From NCBI GenBank assembly GCA_018609665.1, contig JAHENN010000288.1:1-12733 (forward strand): 12,733 nucleotides of DNA, written 5' to 3'. The position numbers and the translations under genes were made by a program. This stretch comes from Haloarculaceae archaeon. GTDB taxonomy: Archaea; Halobacteriota; Halobacteria; Halobacteriales; Haloarculaceae. The notes under the pieces are model-generated. The model saw only the letters and a program-made list of their open reading frames with translations. It did not search any database and was not told the DNA's origin. Of the stretch, positions 7,214-12,733 are shown in pieces; the stretch's first letter is position 1; every line of letters starts with the position of its first letter.

Positions 7214-8209
7214 TCACCCGCGGCGGTCCCAGGTCGGCCCGTAGTCGCCGTCGACGGGCGGCTCCTCGGCGACCCACTCCGCGCGGGCCGCGTCGCTCGT
7301 GAGCGTCGTCGTCGGGCCGCCGTCGACGCTGTAGGTGACCGTCAGCTCCGCCAGCGAGCAGTGGGCGTTGTACCGCAGGCTGTCGTCCGGCGTCATGTAG
7401 GCGACGGTCTGCCAGCGGTCGTCGGGCGCCTCGACGGTCGCCTGCAGTTCGAGGCCCTCGCCCGCGCCGCGGAACCGCCAGTGGCCGGCCTCGTCGCGGT
7501 CGACGACGTTGCCCGCCGGGCCGTACGGCAGGACGTCACGCACCCGGTTGAGCGGGTAGATGTCGCCGTCGACCCGGAAGCACAGCGACAGCTTGCCGTC
7601 GAGCCGCAGCGCCTCCAGCGTCGCCTCCGCCTCCTCGAAGTCGTTGCACTGCACCCACGTCCACTCGCTCGGGGGGCTGGTCGACGACACCGTGTGTCCC
7701 TGGTGGCCCGGGGCGTCCTCGAGTTCGACGGTCCGGTCGCCGACGGTCACCTCGCCGGACATCCGCACCGACTCGTTGCGGCTCCAGTGTTTGCCCGTCC
7801 CGGCGACCCTCGACAGCAGGTTCGTCAGCGTCTCGCTCCGCAGCGGCGTGAAGGCGTAGTCGTCCGGCCGGTACTCCAGCTCCCAGGCGACGTCGTCGAC
7901 CGCCCCGGTCGCCGACGAGGAGGTCAGCACGGCGTCGTCGATGGTCAACTCGAATGGGTCGTCCGCGGCCTCGACTGCCGACGGCGGGACCGCCCGCGAG
8001 ACGAACGTCGAGTCGTCGCCCGCGCGGTCGGTCAGCGCCGCCCACAGCCGGCCCTCCTGGCGGCCCCCCGCCGTCGACAGCAGCGTGTACCGGTACCAGA
8101 ACGCGACGCTGGCGTCCGACGGGCTCACGAGCGAGTACCACACCTCCCGGCCTGGCTCGCCGACCGCGAGCGGCCACTCCTCGACCGGGTCGTTCGGGTC
8201 CGGGTACAT
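7214..8209 (-). CDS. Lipocalin/CrtC/tocopherol-cyclase-like protein (tentative)
   Basis: The protein has 331 residues, is rich in beta-strand-like segments and has no signal peptide or membrane helix. The first part (WYSLVSPSDASVAFWYRYTL, 24-43) looks like the opening strands of a two-barrel lipocalin. The middle has GHQGHTVSS (168-176) and SEWTWVQCNDFEEAEATLEA (181-200). This His-rich turn followed by a Trp-X-Trp-X-Gln strand recalls the AttH/CrtC/tocopherol-cyclase-like family, some of which act on carotenoid or isoprenoid substrates. The resemblance is by eye only. The gene lies directly downstream of the tRNA-Gln gene on the same strand, has a strong TATA box of its own, and precedes the cupin gene. 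That neighbour could suggest a shared small-molecule pathway, but this is speculative. Confidence 0.8.
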   Translation of the reverse strand: MYPDPNDPVEEWPLAVGEPGREVWYSLVSPSDASVAFWYRYTLLSTAGGRQEGRLWAALTDRAGDDSTFVSRAVPPSAVEAADDPFELTIDDAVLTSSSATGAVDDVAWELEYRPDDYAFTPLRSETLTNLLSRVAGTGKHWSRNESVRMSGEVTVGDRTVELEDAPGHQGHTVSSTSPPSEWTWVQCNDFEEAEATLEALRLDGKLSLCFRVDGDIYPLNRVRDVLPYGPAGNVVDRDEAGHWRFRGAGEGLELQATVEAPDDRWQTVAYMTPDDSLRYNAHCSLAELTVTYSVDGGPTTTLTSDAARAEWVAEEPPVDGDYGPTWDRRG

Positions 8210-8233
8210 GTGCCGTCACCCGTCTTCGGGCGG

Positions 8234-8243
8234 ATTATAATTA
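8234..8243 (-). promoter_or_regulatory. Strong TATA box for the lipocalin/CrtC-like gene
   Basis: TAATTATAAT on the minus strand lies about 27 bases before the ATG at 8209 and just after the tRNA 3' end. It is the most AT-rich stretch in the window. It may also help end the tRNA transcript. Confidence 0.65.
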
Positions 8244-8248
8244 CTGGA

Positions 8249-8352
8249 TAGCCCCGGGCGGATTCGAACCACCGTCAACGGCTGTCCTCCGCGGGGGCGT
8301 GGCGCCCGGCGCGTCCAAAGGCCGTTATGATTGGCCACTACACCACGGGGCT
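8249..8352 (-). tRNA. tRNA-Gln (anticodon TTG) with 31-base intron
   Basis: On the minus strand the acceptor arm AGCCCCG (5' end at 8352) pairs with CGGGGCT (ending at 8250), and 8249 supplies discriminator A. The D arm uses GTG/CAT, the anticodon stem is ACGGC/GCCGT, and the T arm is GGTGG-TTCGAAT-CCGCC. The loop CTTTGG..A gives anticodon TTG, which reads CAA for glutamine. A 31-base intron lies after position 37, leaving a 73-base mature tRNA. CCA is not encoded. Haloferax volcanii is known to carry an intron of this size in its tRNA-Gln(UUG), which supports the call. Confidence 0.93.
8284..8314 (-). other. tRNA-Gln intron with bulge-helix-bulge splice structure
   Basis: The intron starts with A after exon bases GG and ends GGAC before exon A. 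The structure can be drawn in full: the anticodon stem, a three-base bulge (ACA) holding the 3' cut, a four-pair central helix (CTTT with GAGG, with wobbles), a three-base bulge (GGA) holding the 5' cut, and an inner CGCG/CGCG helix. This is the substrate of the archaeal tRNA splicing endonuclease. Confidence 0.85.
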
Positions 8353-8395
8353 GCGGCCGACGGTACCGTCGCGTCGCACTTCAACACTTCGAGGA

Positions 8396-8833
8396 TCAGT
8401 CCGCCGGCTCCGACTCGACGCCGACGTCGAGCAGCTCGCAGGCGTCCGTCTCGGCGTCGAAACAGTCGGGACAGCACTCCTGGCGGTCGATGATGGTGTC
8501 GAGCCGCTCGGCGACCGTCCCGTCGATGACGCTCTCCAGCTGGCGGGCCTCCGCGCGGAACTCCTCGACCTCCAGGACGCTGTGGAGGAACCGCTCGATG
8601 ATGCAGTACGTCTGCAGCGCCTCGTTGGCCCGCAGAATCCCCTCGTCGGTCAGCGACACGCCCTTGTACTTCTCGTGGTCGGCGAGGCCGTCGTTTTCGA
8701 GTTTGCCGATCATCTCGTTGGCGCTCGCCGGGCTCACCTCGAGTCGGTCGGCGACCGCCCCGGTCGAGGCCGGGCCGTCCTCCTGCTGCTGGATCAGGTA
8801 TATCGTCTTCAGGTATTGGTCCTGCGTGTTCAT
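8396..8833 (-). CDS. DtxR/SirR-type transcriptional regulator with divergent metal sites
   Basis: The protein has 145 residues. It opens with QYLKTIYLIQQQ (6-17) and the winged-helix core ADRLEVSPASANEMIGKLEN (28-47), then KYKGVSLTDEG (55-65), all typical of the DtxR/MntR/SirR family. The dimerisation region follows (ERFLHSVLEVEEF, 80-92). Compared with DtxR, the ligands H79, H98, C102 and H106 align by eye with Y76, R93, R97 and S101. Only the two Glu positions (E80, E100) are kept. Instead, the C-terminus has ECCPDCFD and a further Cys (C120, C121, C124, C132). There is no SH3-like third domain. The ATG at 8833 overlaps the TGA of the ferritin-like gene (ATGA), so the two are translationally coupled. 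A regulatory role in iron, metal or redox response is likely. The target is unknown. Confidence 0.9.
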   Translation of the reverse strand: MNTQDQYLKTIYLIQQQEDGPASTGAVADRLEVSPASANEMIGKLENDGLADHEKYKGVSLTDEGILRANEALQTYCIIERFLHSVLEVEEFRAEARQLESVIDGTVAERLDTIIDRQECCPDCFDAETDACELLDVGVESEPAD

Positions 8834-9330
8834 GCGTCGTCCTCCATGAGTTCGGTCACGTCCTCGACGCCTTCGGCCTCCTCCTCGCGGATGGTCCGCA
8901 GCACCGACAGCAGCCGGTCCCGCTCGACGCCGAACCGCACGTCGGAGCCCTCGATGGCCGTTATCAGGTCGTCGTAGAACTTGTACGCCGTCTCCTCGTT
9001 GCACAGCTGGTCGTACAGCACCCCGTCGAAGTCGGTGTCGGACTCGTAGCGGGCGGCCACGAGCGTCTCGATCTCGTCGTAGGCGACGGGGTCGGCGTCG
9101 AGCTCGTCGACGAGCGCCTCCAGCCGGCGGCGGTGGTCGGCCGACTCCTCGGCGGCGTCGGAGAGCAGCGCGACGAGGTCCTCGCCCAGCTCCCGCTCGT
9201 CGAGCGTCTCGTAGTGCTTGTGGGCCCGCGCCTCGACCACCTCCTCCAGCACCATCCCGATCTGCAGCAGCCGCGCGAGCTGGTGGTCGGACGCGACCGG
9301 GTACGAGAGGCTCACGGCCTCACCCCACAC
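8830..9330 (-). CDS. Ferritin-like helical-bundle protein
   Basis: The protein has up to 166 residues, is highly acidic and is almost all helical. Helix 1 has LEEVVEARAHKH (28-39) and helix 2 has EESADHRRRLE (61-71), the E-x-x-E/H pattern of ferritin-like and rubrerythrin-like diiron bundles. Helix 3 has NEETAYKFYDD (111-121), and helix 4 has REEEAEGVEDV (148-158). Helix 4 lacks the His common in rubrerythrin (Gly instead). No rubredoxin domain is present. It may store or oxidise iron, or be a structural relative. Two GTG starts are possible: 9330 (used here) and 9315, where the GTG overlaps the stop of a short upstream frame (GTGA) and would give 161 residues beginning MSLSYPV. Its TGA overlaps the ATG of the DtxR-like regulator, so the pair forms an operon and probably shares a job in metal handling. 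Confidence 0.85.
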   Translation of the reverse strand: MWGEAVSLSYPVASDHQLARLLQIGMVLEEVVEARAHKHYETLDERELGEDLVALLSDAAEESADHRRRLEALVDELDADPVAYDEIETLVAARYESDTDFDGVLYDQLCNEETAYKFYDDLITAIEGSDVRFGVERDRLLSVLRTIREEEAEGVEDVTELMEDDA

Positions 9331-9353
9331 CCGGCGGGCGGTACGCCAGTCAT
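9312..9353 (-). other. Possible 13-codon leader frame before the ferritin-like gene
   Basis: An ATG at 9353 opens MTGVPPAGCGVRP and stops at TGA 9312-9314, which overlaps the GTG at 9315 (GTGA). The TATA-like element at 9377-9384 would put transcription start almost at this ATG. It may be a leaderless leader peptide or a chance frame. Confidence 0.25.
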
Positions 9354-9376
9354 ACCCGTCCGTCGGTCCTCGGCGG

Positions 9377-9384
9377 TCTTAAGA
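9377..9384 (-). promoter_or_regulatory. TATA-like element for the ferritin-like/regulator operon
   Basis: TCTTAAGA, a perfect eight-base palindrome, includes the TAA stop of the upstream membrane-protein gene. It lies 25-30 bases before the ATG at 9353 and about 50 before the GTG at 9330. Confidence 0.4.
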
Positions 9385-9837
9385 GGTTCCCTCCGCGAAC
9401 GACCGGACCGCGTCGGCGCCGCGCCACGCCAGCGCCGCGCCGACCGACAGCACGCCGACCGCGTGGAGCAGCCCCCAGAGGTAGAACGGCGCCCGGCTTC
9501 CGCCCATCGCCGCCGCGTACAGCAGGCCGAACGCGACGAGCGGCAGCAGCAGCGCGCCGGCCGTCGCGCCCGCGCCGGCGAACAGGAGCCGTCGCTGGCG
9601 GCGGCGGAACGAGACCCCGTAGCCGTCGCCCGGCCGTATCGCCAGCCCGAGCGTGAACAGCACGAATCCGACCAGCCCGACCGCATAGAGGAACAGCACC
9701 GCCAGCCCCTGCAGGAACCCCTCGCCGTCCGGCGTCGACGGGAGCGACAGGAGCCCGTCGACGGCGAGCGCCGCCAGCAACGCGCCGACGGCGGCGACCG
9801 GAAGCTGCAGCGAACCGACCACCGAGCGAAGCTCCAT
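9379..9837 (-). CDS. Small four-helix membrane protein of unknown function
   Basis: The protein has 152 residues. Four hydrophobic segments are visible at about 10-31, 43-67, 83-110 and 117-138. The loop between helices 2 and 3 is basic (FRRRQRR, 77-83), so it is probably cytoplasmic. No enzyme motif is seen and I do not recognise the family. The start at 9837 has a good TATA element 27 bases upstream. The stop at 9379 lies within the promoter region of the ferritin-like operon on the same strand, 48 bases from that gene's start. Readthrough from this gene into the ferritin-like gene is possible. Confidence 0.75.
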   Translation of the reverse strand: MELRSVVGSLQLPVAAVGALLAALAVDGLLSLPSTPDGEGFLQGLAVLFLYAVGLVGFVLFTLGLAIRPGDGYGVSFRRRQRRLLFAGAGATAGALLLPLVAFGLLYAAAMGGSRAPFYLWGLLHAVGVLSVGAALAWRGADAVRSFAEGTS

Positions 9838-9857
9838 ACCGGCGTATCCGAACCGTC

Positions 9858-9866
9858 GGATAAATC
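9858..9866 (-). promoter_or_regulatory. TATA box for the small membrane protein
   Basis: GATTTATCC on the minus strand lies about 27 bases before the ATG at 9837. It is a good match to a haloarchaeal TATA element and fits a leaderless transcript. Confidence 0.6.
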
Positions 9867-9941
9867 TCTTCTGTCGGTCCGTGGAACCAGAGACGGCTCC
9901 CGTGCCCGGAACGGGCCCCGAGCGGCGTCTCCCGCGCGACG

Positions 9942-9950
9942 TGCTTTTGC
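9942..9950 (+). promoter_or_regulatory. TATA-like element for the 329-residue membrane protein
   Basis: TGCTTTTGC lies about 28 bases before the ATG at 9974. It stands alone in GC-rich DNA between two divergent genes. Its position supports the ATG at 9974 over earlier in-frame starts. Confidence 0.5.
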
Positions 9951-9973
9951 ATCCACGCCGACAACCCGTCCCG

Positions 9974-10963
9974 ATGACCGAGCAGCCGGCGGACACGATC
10001 CGGGAACGGTCCTCCAGAAGCACCCTCGCGATGCGCCTCCTGCTCGACGTCGACCGGTGGGCGGTCGCGCTCGGCATCCTGGCGCTGGTCTTCGGCGGCG
10101 TGGTCATCGCCTCGCTCGTCGTCGACGGCGCGACGGCCGCGCTGCGGGCCGACGACCCGGTCGAGACGACCTTCCAGGCGCTCATCGGCGCCACGGTCAC
10201 CGGCGTCACGCTCGTGTTGACGCTGAACCAGCTGGTGCTCTCGCAGGAACTGGGCGCGGTCGGCGACCAGCGGAGCCGGATGCAGGGTGCCGTCGAGTTC
10301 CGCGAGGACGTCGGCGACCTGCTGGGCGAGACGCCGCCGGCGGAACCCTCCGCGTTTCTCCGGAAGATGGTCGCGGAGACGGGGGCGCGGGCCCGGAGAC
10401 TCGGCGAGGCCGCCGGAGACGACGAGGAGATACGACGGCTCGTCGACTCGACCGTCGAGAACGCCTCGGGCGTCGCCGACGCCCTCGAGAACGCCGAGTT
10501 CGGGGGGTTCGACGTCGTCCGCCTCGCGCTGGACTTCAACTACTCCTGGAAGCTCTACGCCACGACCCGGCTCCTGGACCGCGACGACCTCGACGGGGCG
10601 ACACGCGAGGCGCTCGACGACCTCCGCGAGGCGCTGACGCTCTTCGGCCCCGCACGCGAGCACTTCAAGACGCTGTACTTCCAGTCGGCACTGATCGACC
10701 TCTCGCGGACCGTCCTCTACGCCGCGGTGCCGTCGCTCCTCGTCGCCGTCTCGACCGTCCTCTACTTCGACGTCGAGAACTACGCCGGCAGCCTGCTCGG
10801 CATCGACCACGAGGTGCTCGTCGTGGCGGCCGCGGTGGCCGTCGCGATCGCCCCCTTCGCGGTGCTGGCCGCGTACGTGCTTCGAATCGCGACCATCACC
10901 GGACGGACCCTCTCGATCGGGGCGTTCATCCTCCGGGAGACGGACCGGGACACGCAGGAGTGA
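9974..10963 (+). CDS. Conserved-looking membrane protein of unknown function
   Basis: The protein has 329 residues. Two membrane segments lie near the N-terminus (about 29-50 and 66-88, the latter running into LTLNQLVLSQELG), and two lie near the C-terminus (about 245-265 and 281-303). Between them is a soluble, mostly helical and acidic region of some 150 residues (about 95-240). The pairing of TM hairpins around a helical cytoplasmic middle is clear, but I see no catalytic motif and do not recognise a named family. A broad resemblance in layout to bestrophin-like or DUF-type channel proteins is too weak to use. The start at 9974 is set by the -28 TATA-like element; an earlier in-frame start at 9881 would add 31 Arg/Pro-rich residues and looks wrong. 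The gene converges on sufD, with 79 bases between the stops. Confidence 0.8.
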   Translation: MTEQPADTIRERSSRSTLAMRLLLDVDRWAVALGILALVFGGVVIASLVVDGATAALRADDPVETTFQALIGATVTGVTLVLTLNQLVLSQELGAVGDQRSRMQGAVEFREDVGDLLGETPPAEPSAFLRKMVAETGARARRLGEAAGDDEEIRRLVDSTVENASGVADALENAEFGGFDVVRLALDFNYSWKLYATTRLLDRDDLDGATREALDDLREALTLFGPAREHFKTLYFQSALIDLSRTVLYAAVPSLLVAVSTVLYFDVENYAGSLLGIDHEVLVVAAAVAVAIAPFAVLAAYVLRIATITGRTLSIGAFILRETDRDTQE

Positions 10964-11042
10964 GGCCGTCGGCGGCCGCTACCGTACGAAGTGGCCGGGA
11001 ACCGCGAGACCGCCGGAGAAGCGGAGAAGGTGGTCTACGCCG

Positions 11043-12260
11043 CTACGCCCGGCCCTGCAGGCGGCCCTGGATGCGACCGCGCAGCTCCTCGCGCAGCTCC
11101 TCGACCTCGATTTCCTCGAAGACGGGGACGTAGAACCCCTCGACGAGCATGTTCTTGGCGGTCCGCTCGTCGACGGCCCGGGAGGTCATGTACAGCATGT
11201 CCTCGTCGTCGACCTGGCCGACCGTCGCCGAGTGGGAGGCCTCGGTGTCGTGGTTGTTGATGATGAGCTTCGGCGCGGCGTCGGCCTCGCTCTCGTCGCT
11301 CAGCATCAGCGTGTTCTCCCGCTGGTAGGAGTTGGTGTCCCACGCCGGGGCGCCGACGTTCTGGACGCCCTCGTACACCGAGCGGGCCTCGTCGTCGACG
11401 ACCCCGCGGGTGACGAGGTCGGCCGTCGTGTGCTCGGTGTTGTGCCACACGCGGACGTTGACGTCGAAGTGCTGGTCGTTGTGGCCGTAGAAGGCCCCGA
11501 CCATCTTCGACTCGGCGGCCTCGCCGTCGAGGTGGCTCTCGACGGAGGACTTCGTCAGCCGCGAGCCGAGGTTGCACTCGATCCAGTCGACCGTCCCGTA
11601 GGTGTCGACGGCGGCCTCGCGGCGACCGTAGACGTACGTCGACTCGTCGAGGTCCTGGAGGTTGCCGAACTGGACGTAGCTGTTCTCGCCGGCGACGACC
11701 TCCGTGACGCCGCTGTAGTAGCGGTCCGCCTCGAGGTCGGTTCCGGTCTCCTGGCGCTCGAGGATGGTCACCGACGACGACTCCTCGGCGACGACCAGCG
11801 TGTAGTTGAACAGCGACCGGGAGTTCATGTCGGTCCGGACGGTGACGTCTTCCGCGTCGACGCCCTCCGGGACGTGGACGACCGTGCCGGTCGTGAACAG
11901 CGCCGTCGACAGCGCCGTCAGGTAGTTCGTCTCCGGGTCGACGACGCTGCCGAAGTGCTCCTCCAGCAGGTCGCCGTGCTCGGCGACGGCCTCCGCGAAC
12001 GGGAGCACCTCGGCCTCCTCGGGGCCGAGCTGGTCCTTCTCCTCGGCGGCCGACAGCGGGTCGACCAGCTCCTCGTACTCCAGCGCCTGGAGGTCCGTCC
12101 ACGTGCGGCCGGGCGTCCGGATGACGTCCGGGAACTCGAGGTCGTCGAGCGCCTCCAGCGCCGCCAGCCGCGTCTCCAGCAGCCAGTCGGGTTCGTCGAG
12201 CTCGTCGCTAATCTGTCGGACCGTCGCCTCGTCAATCGAGGCGTGTACGCCCGTACTCAT
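11043..12260 (-). CDS. sufD: Fe-S cluster assembly protein SufD
   Basis: The protein has 405 residues. SufD pairs with SufB and the ATPase SufC to form the SufBCD scaffold that builds Fe-S clusters in the cytoplasm. The central beta-helix core is recognisable (for example DVNVRVWHNTEHTTADLVTR and LIINNHDTEASHSATVG). H343 in EASHSATVG corresponds by eye to the conserved His of Escherichia coli SufD (His360), which is implicated in cluster assembly. VDDEDMLYMTSRAVDERTA and NMLVEGFYVPVFEEI are the typical C-terminal SufB/SufD signature. The ATG at 12260 overlaps the TGA of sufB (ATGA), so translation is coupled and the two are made together. The N-terminal helical part (1 to about 100) is usual for SufD. 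Length is normal and no damage is seen. Confidence 0.95.
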   Translation of the reverse strand: MSTGVHASIDEATVRQISDELDEPDWLLETRLAALEALDDLEFPDVIRTPGRTWTDLQALEYEELVDPLSAAEEKDQLGPEEAEVLPFAEAVAEHGDLLEEHFGSVVDPETNYLTALSTALFTTGTVVHVPEGVDAEDVTVRTDMNSRSLFNYTLVVAEESSSVTILERQETGTDLEADRYYSGVTEVVAGENSYVQFGNLQDLDESTYVYGRREAAVDTYGTVDWIECNLGSRLTKSSVESHLDGEAAESKMVGAFYGHNDQHFDVNVRVWHNTEHTTADLVTRGVVDDEARSVYEGVQNVGAPAWDTNSYQRENTLMLSDESEADAAPKLIINNHDTEASHSATVGQVDDEDMLYMTSRAVDERTAKNMLVEGFYVPVFEEIEVEELREELRGRIQGRLQGRA

Positions 12261-12733
12261 CCGAGCGACCCCTCCATCTCGAGTTCGATGAGCCGGTTGA
12301 GTTCGACGGCGTACTCGATGGGCAGCTCCTCGGTGATCGGCTCGATGAAGCCGGAGACGATCATCTGCTTTGCGTCGTCGTCGTCCAGGCCACGACTCTG
12401 CAGGTAGAAGATGTCCTCGTCGCCGATTTTGCCGACGGTGGCCTCGTGGGCGACGTCGACGTTCGACTCCTCGGTCTCCATGTACGGCATCGTGTCGGAG
12501 GTAGAGTCGTTGTCGAACATCAGCGCGTCACACTCGACGGCCGTCGAGGAGTTCTCGGCGCCGTCGGCCATGTGGACGAGCCCGCGGTAGTTGGTTCGGC
12601 CGCCGTCCTTGGCGATGGACTTCGACTCGATGGTCGAGGAGGTGTTGGGCGCGTTGTGGTAGACCTTCGCGCCGGTGTCGATGTCCTGGCCCTCGCCGGC
12701 CATGGCGATGGTGATGTGGTTGTCCGTCGCGCC
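12257..12733 (-). CDS. sufB: Fe-S cluster scaffold protein SufB, C-terminal part only
   Basis: The last 158 residues of SufB lie in the window; the 5' part is beyond the right edge. Conserved elements are AKVYHNAPNTSSTIESKSIA, then RGLVHMADGAENSSTAVECD, where the Cys corresponds to the cluster-building Cys405 of Escherichia coli SufB. AHEATVGKIGDEDIFYLQSR follows, containing the conserved His-Glu pair. The end (QMIVSGFIEPITEELPIEYA) is the standard SufB tail. SufB is the main scaffold of the SufBCD complex. The stop overlaps the sufD start by four bases. In many archaea sufC lies upstream of sufB; that would be outside this window. Confidence 0.96.
   Translation of the reverse strand, partial: GATDNHITIAMAGEGQDIDTGAKVYHNAPNTSSTIESKSIAKDGGRTNYRGLVHMADGAENSSTAVECDALMFDNDSTSDTMPYMETEESNVDVAHEATVGKIGDEDIFYLQSRGLDDDDAKQMIVSGFIEPITEELPIEYAVELNRLIELEMEGSLG

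Noticed and set aside
8359..8370. Perfect 12-base palindrome GACGGTACCGTC seven bases upstream of the tRNA
   Set aside because: A few such palindromes are expected by chance in a window this size, and no second copy or operator context was seen.
9133..11133. Long plus-strand Arg-rich frame across the ferritin-like and membrane-protein genes
   Set aside because: It overlaps several well-supported genes on both strands and contains no family signature.

Overview
This window looks like chromosomal DNA of a halophilic archaeon (class Halobacteria). The base composition is very GC-rich. The proteins are strongly acidic and rich in Asp, Glu, Val and Ala. Most genes have a TATA-like element 25-30 bases before the start codon, which is the usual haloarchaeal leaderless arrangement. 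There is a spliced tRNA-Gln, and several protein families are typical of haloarchaea. GC-rich shadow frames are abundant on both strands. I chose genes by recognisable protein families, acidic composition, promoter position and tight non-overlapping packing.

Layout, left to right. A large Tat-exported protein (minus strand, cut by the left edge) carries a Vps62/NPP1-like domain. It is divergent from a threonine-synthase-like PLP-fold protein that lacks the expected Schiff-base lysine. A LysE-type exporter (plus) converges on an HD-domain phosphohydrolase (minus). The HD gene is divergent from a DUF3179 protein (plus), which is followed by a GNAT acetyltransferase with a C-terminal zinc-ribbon-like tail. 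That gene converges on a small cupin (minus). The cupin follows a 331-residue lipocalin/CrtC-like protein (minus), which lies just downstream of a tRNA-Gln(UUG) gene with a 31-base bulge-helix-bulge intron (minus).

Next, still on the minus strand, a ferritin-like helical protein and a DtxR/SirR-type regulator overlap by four bases. They are preceded by a small four-helix membrane protein. A 329-residue membrane protein (plus) then converges on sufD and the 3' part of sufB (minus). These two also overlap by four bases and encode the SufBCD Fe-S cluster scaffold; sufC is presumably outside the window.

No mobile element, CRISPR array, phage gene or obvious transfer signature was seen. The points most worth following up are four: the lysine-less PLP-fold protein, the DtxR-type regulator that has lost most metal ligands but gained a cysteine cluster and is coupled to a ferritin-like gene, the exported Vps62/NPP1-like protein, and two short leaderless upstream frames that overlap the starts of the HD and ferritin-like genes. 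No intergenic gap exceeds about 205 bases.
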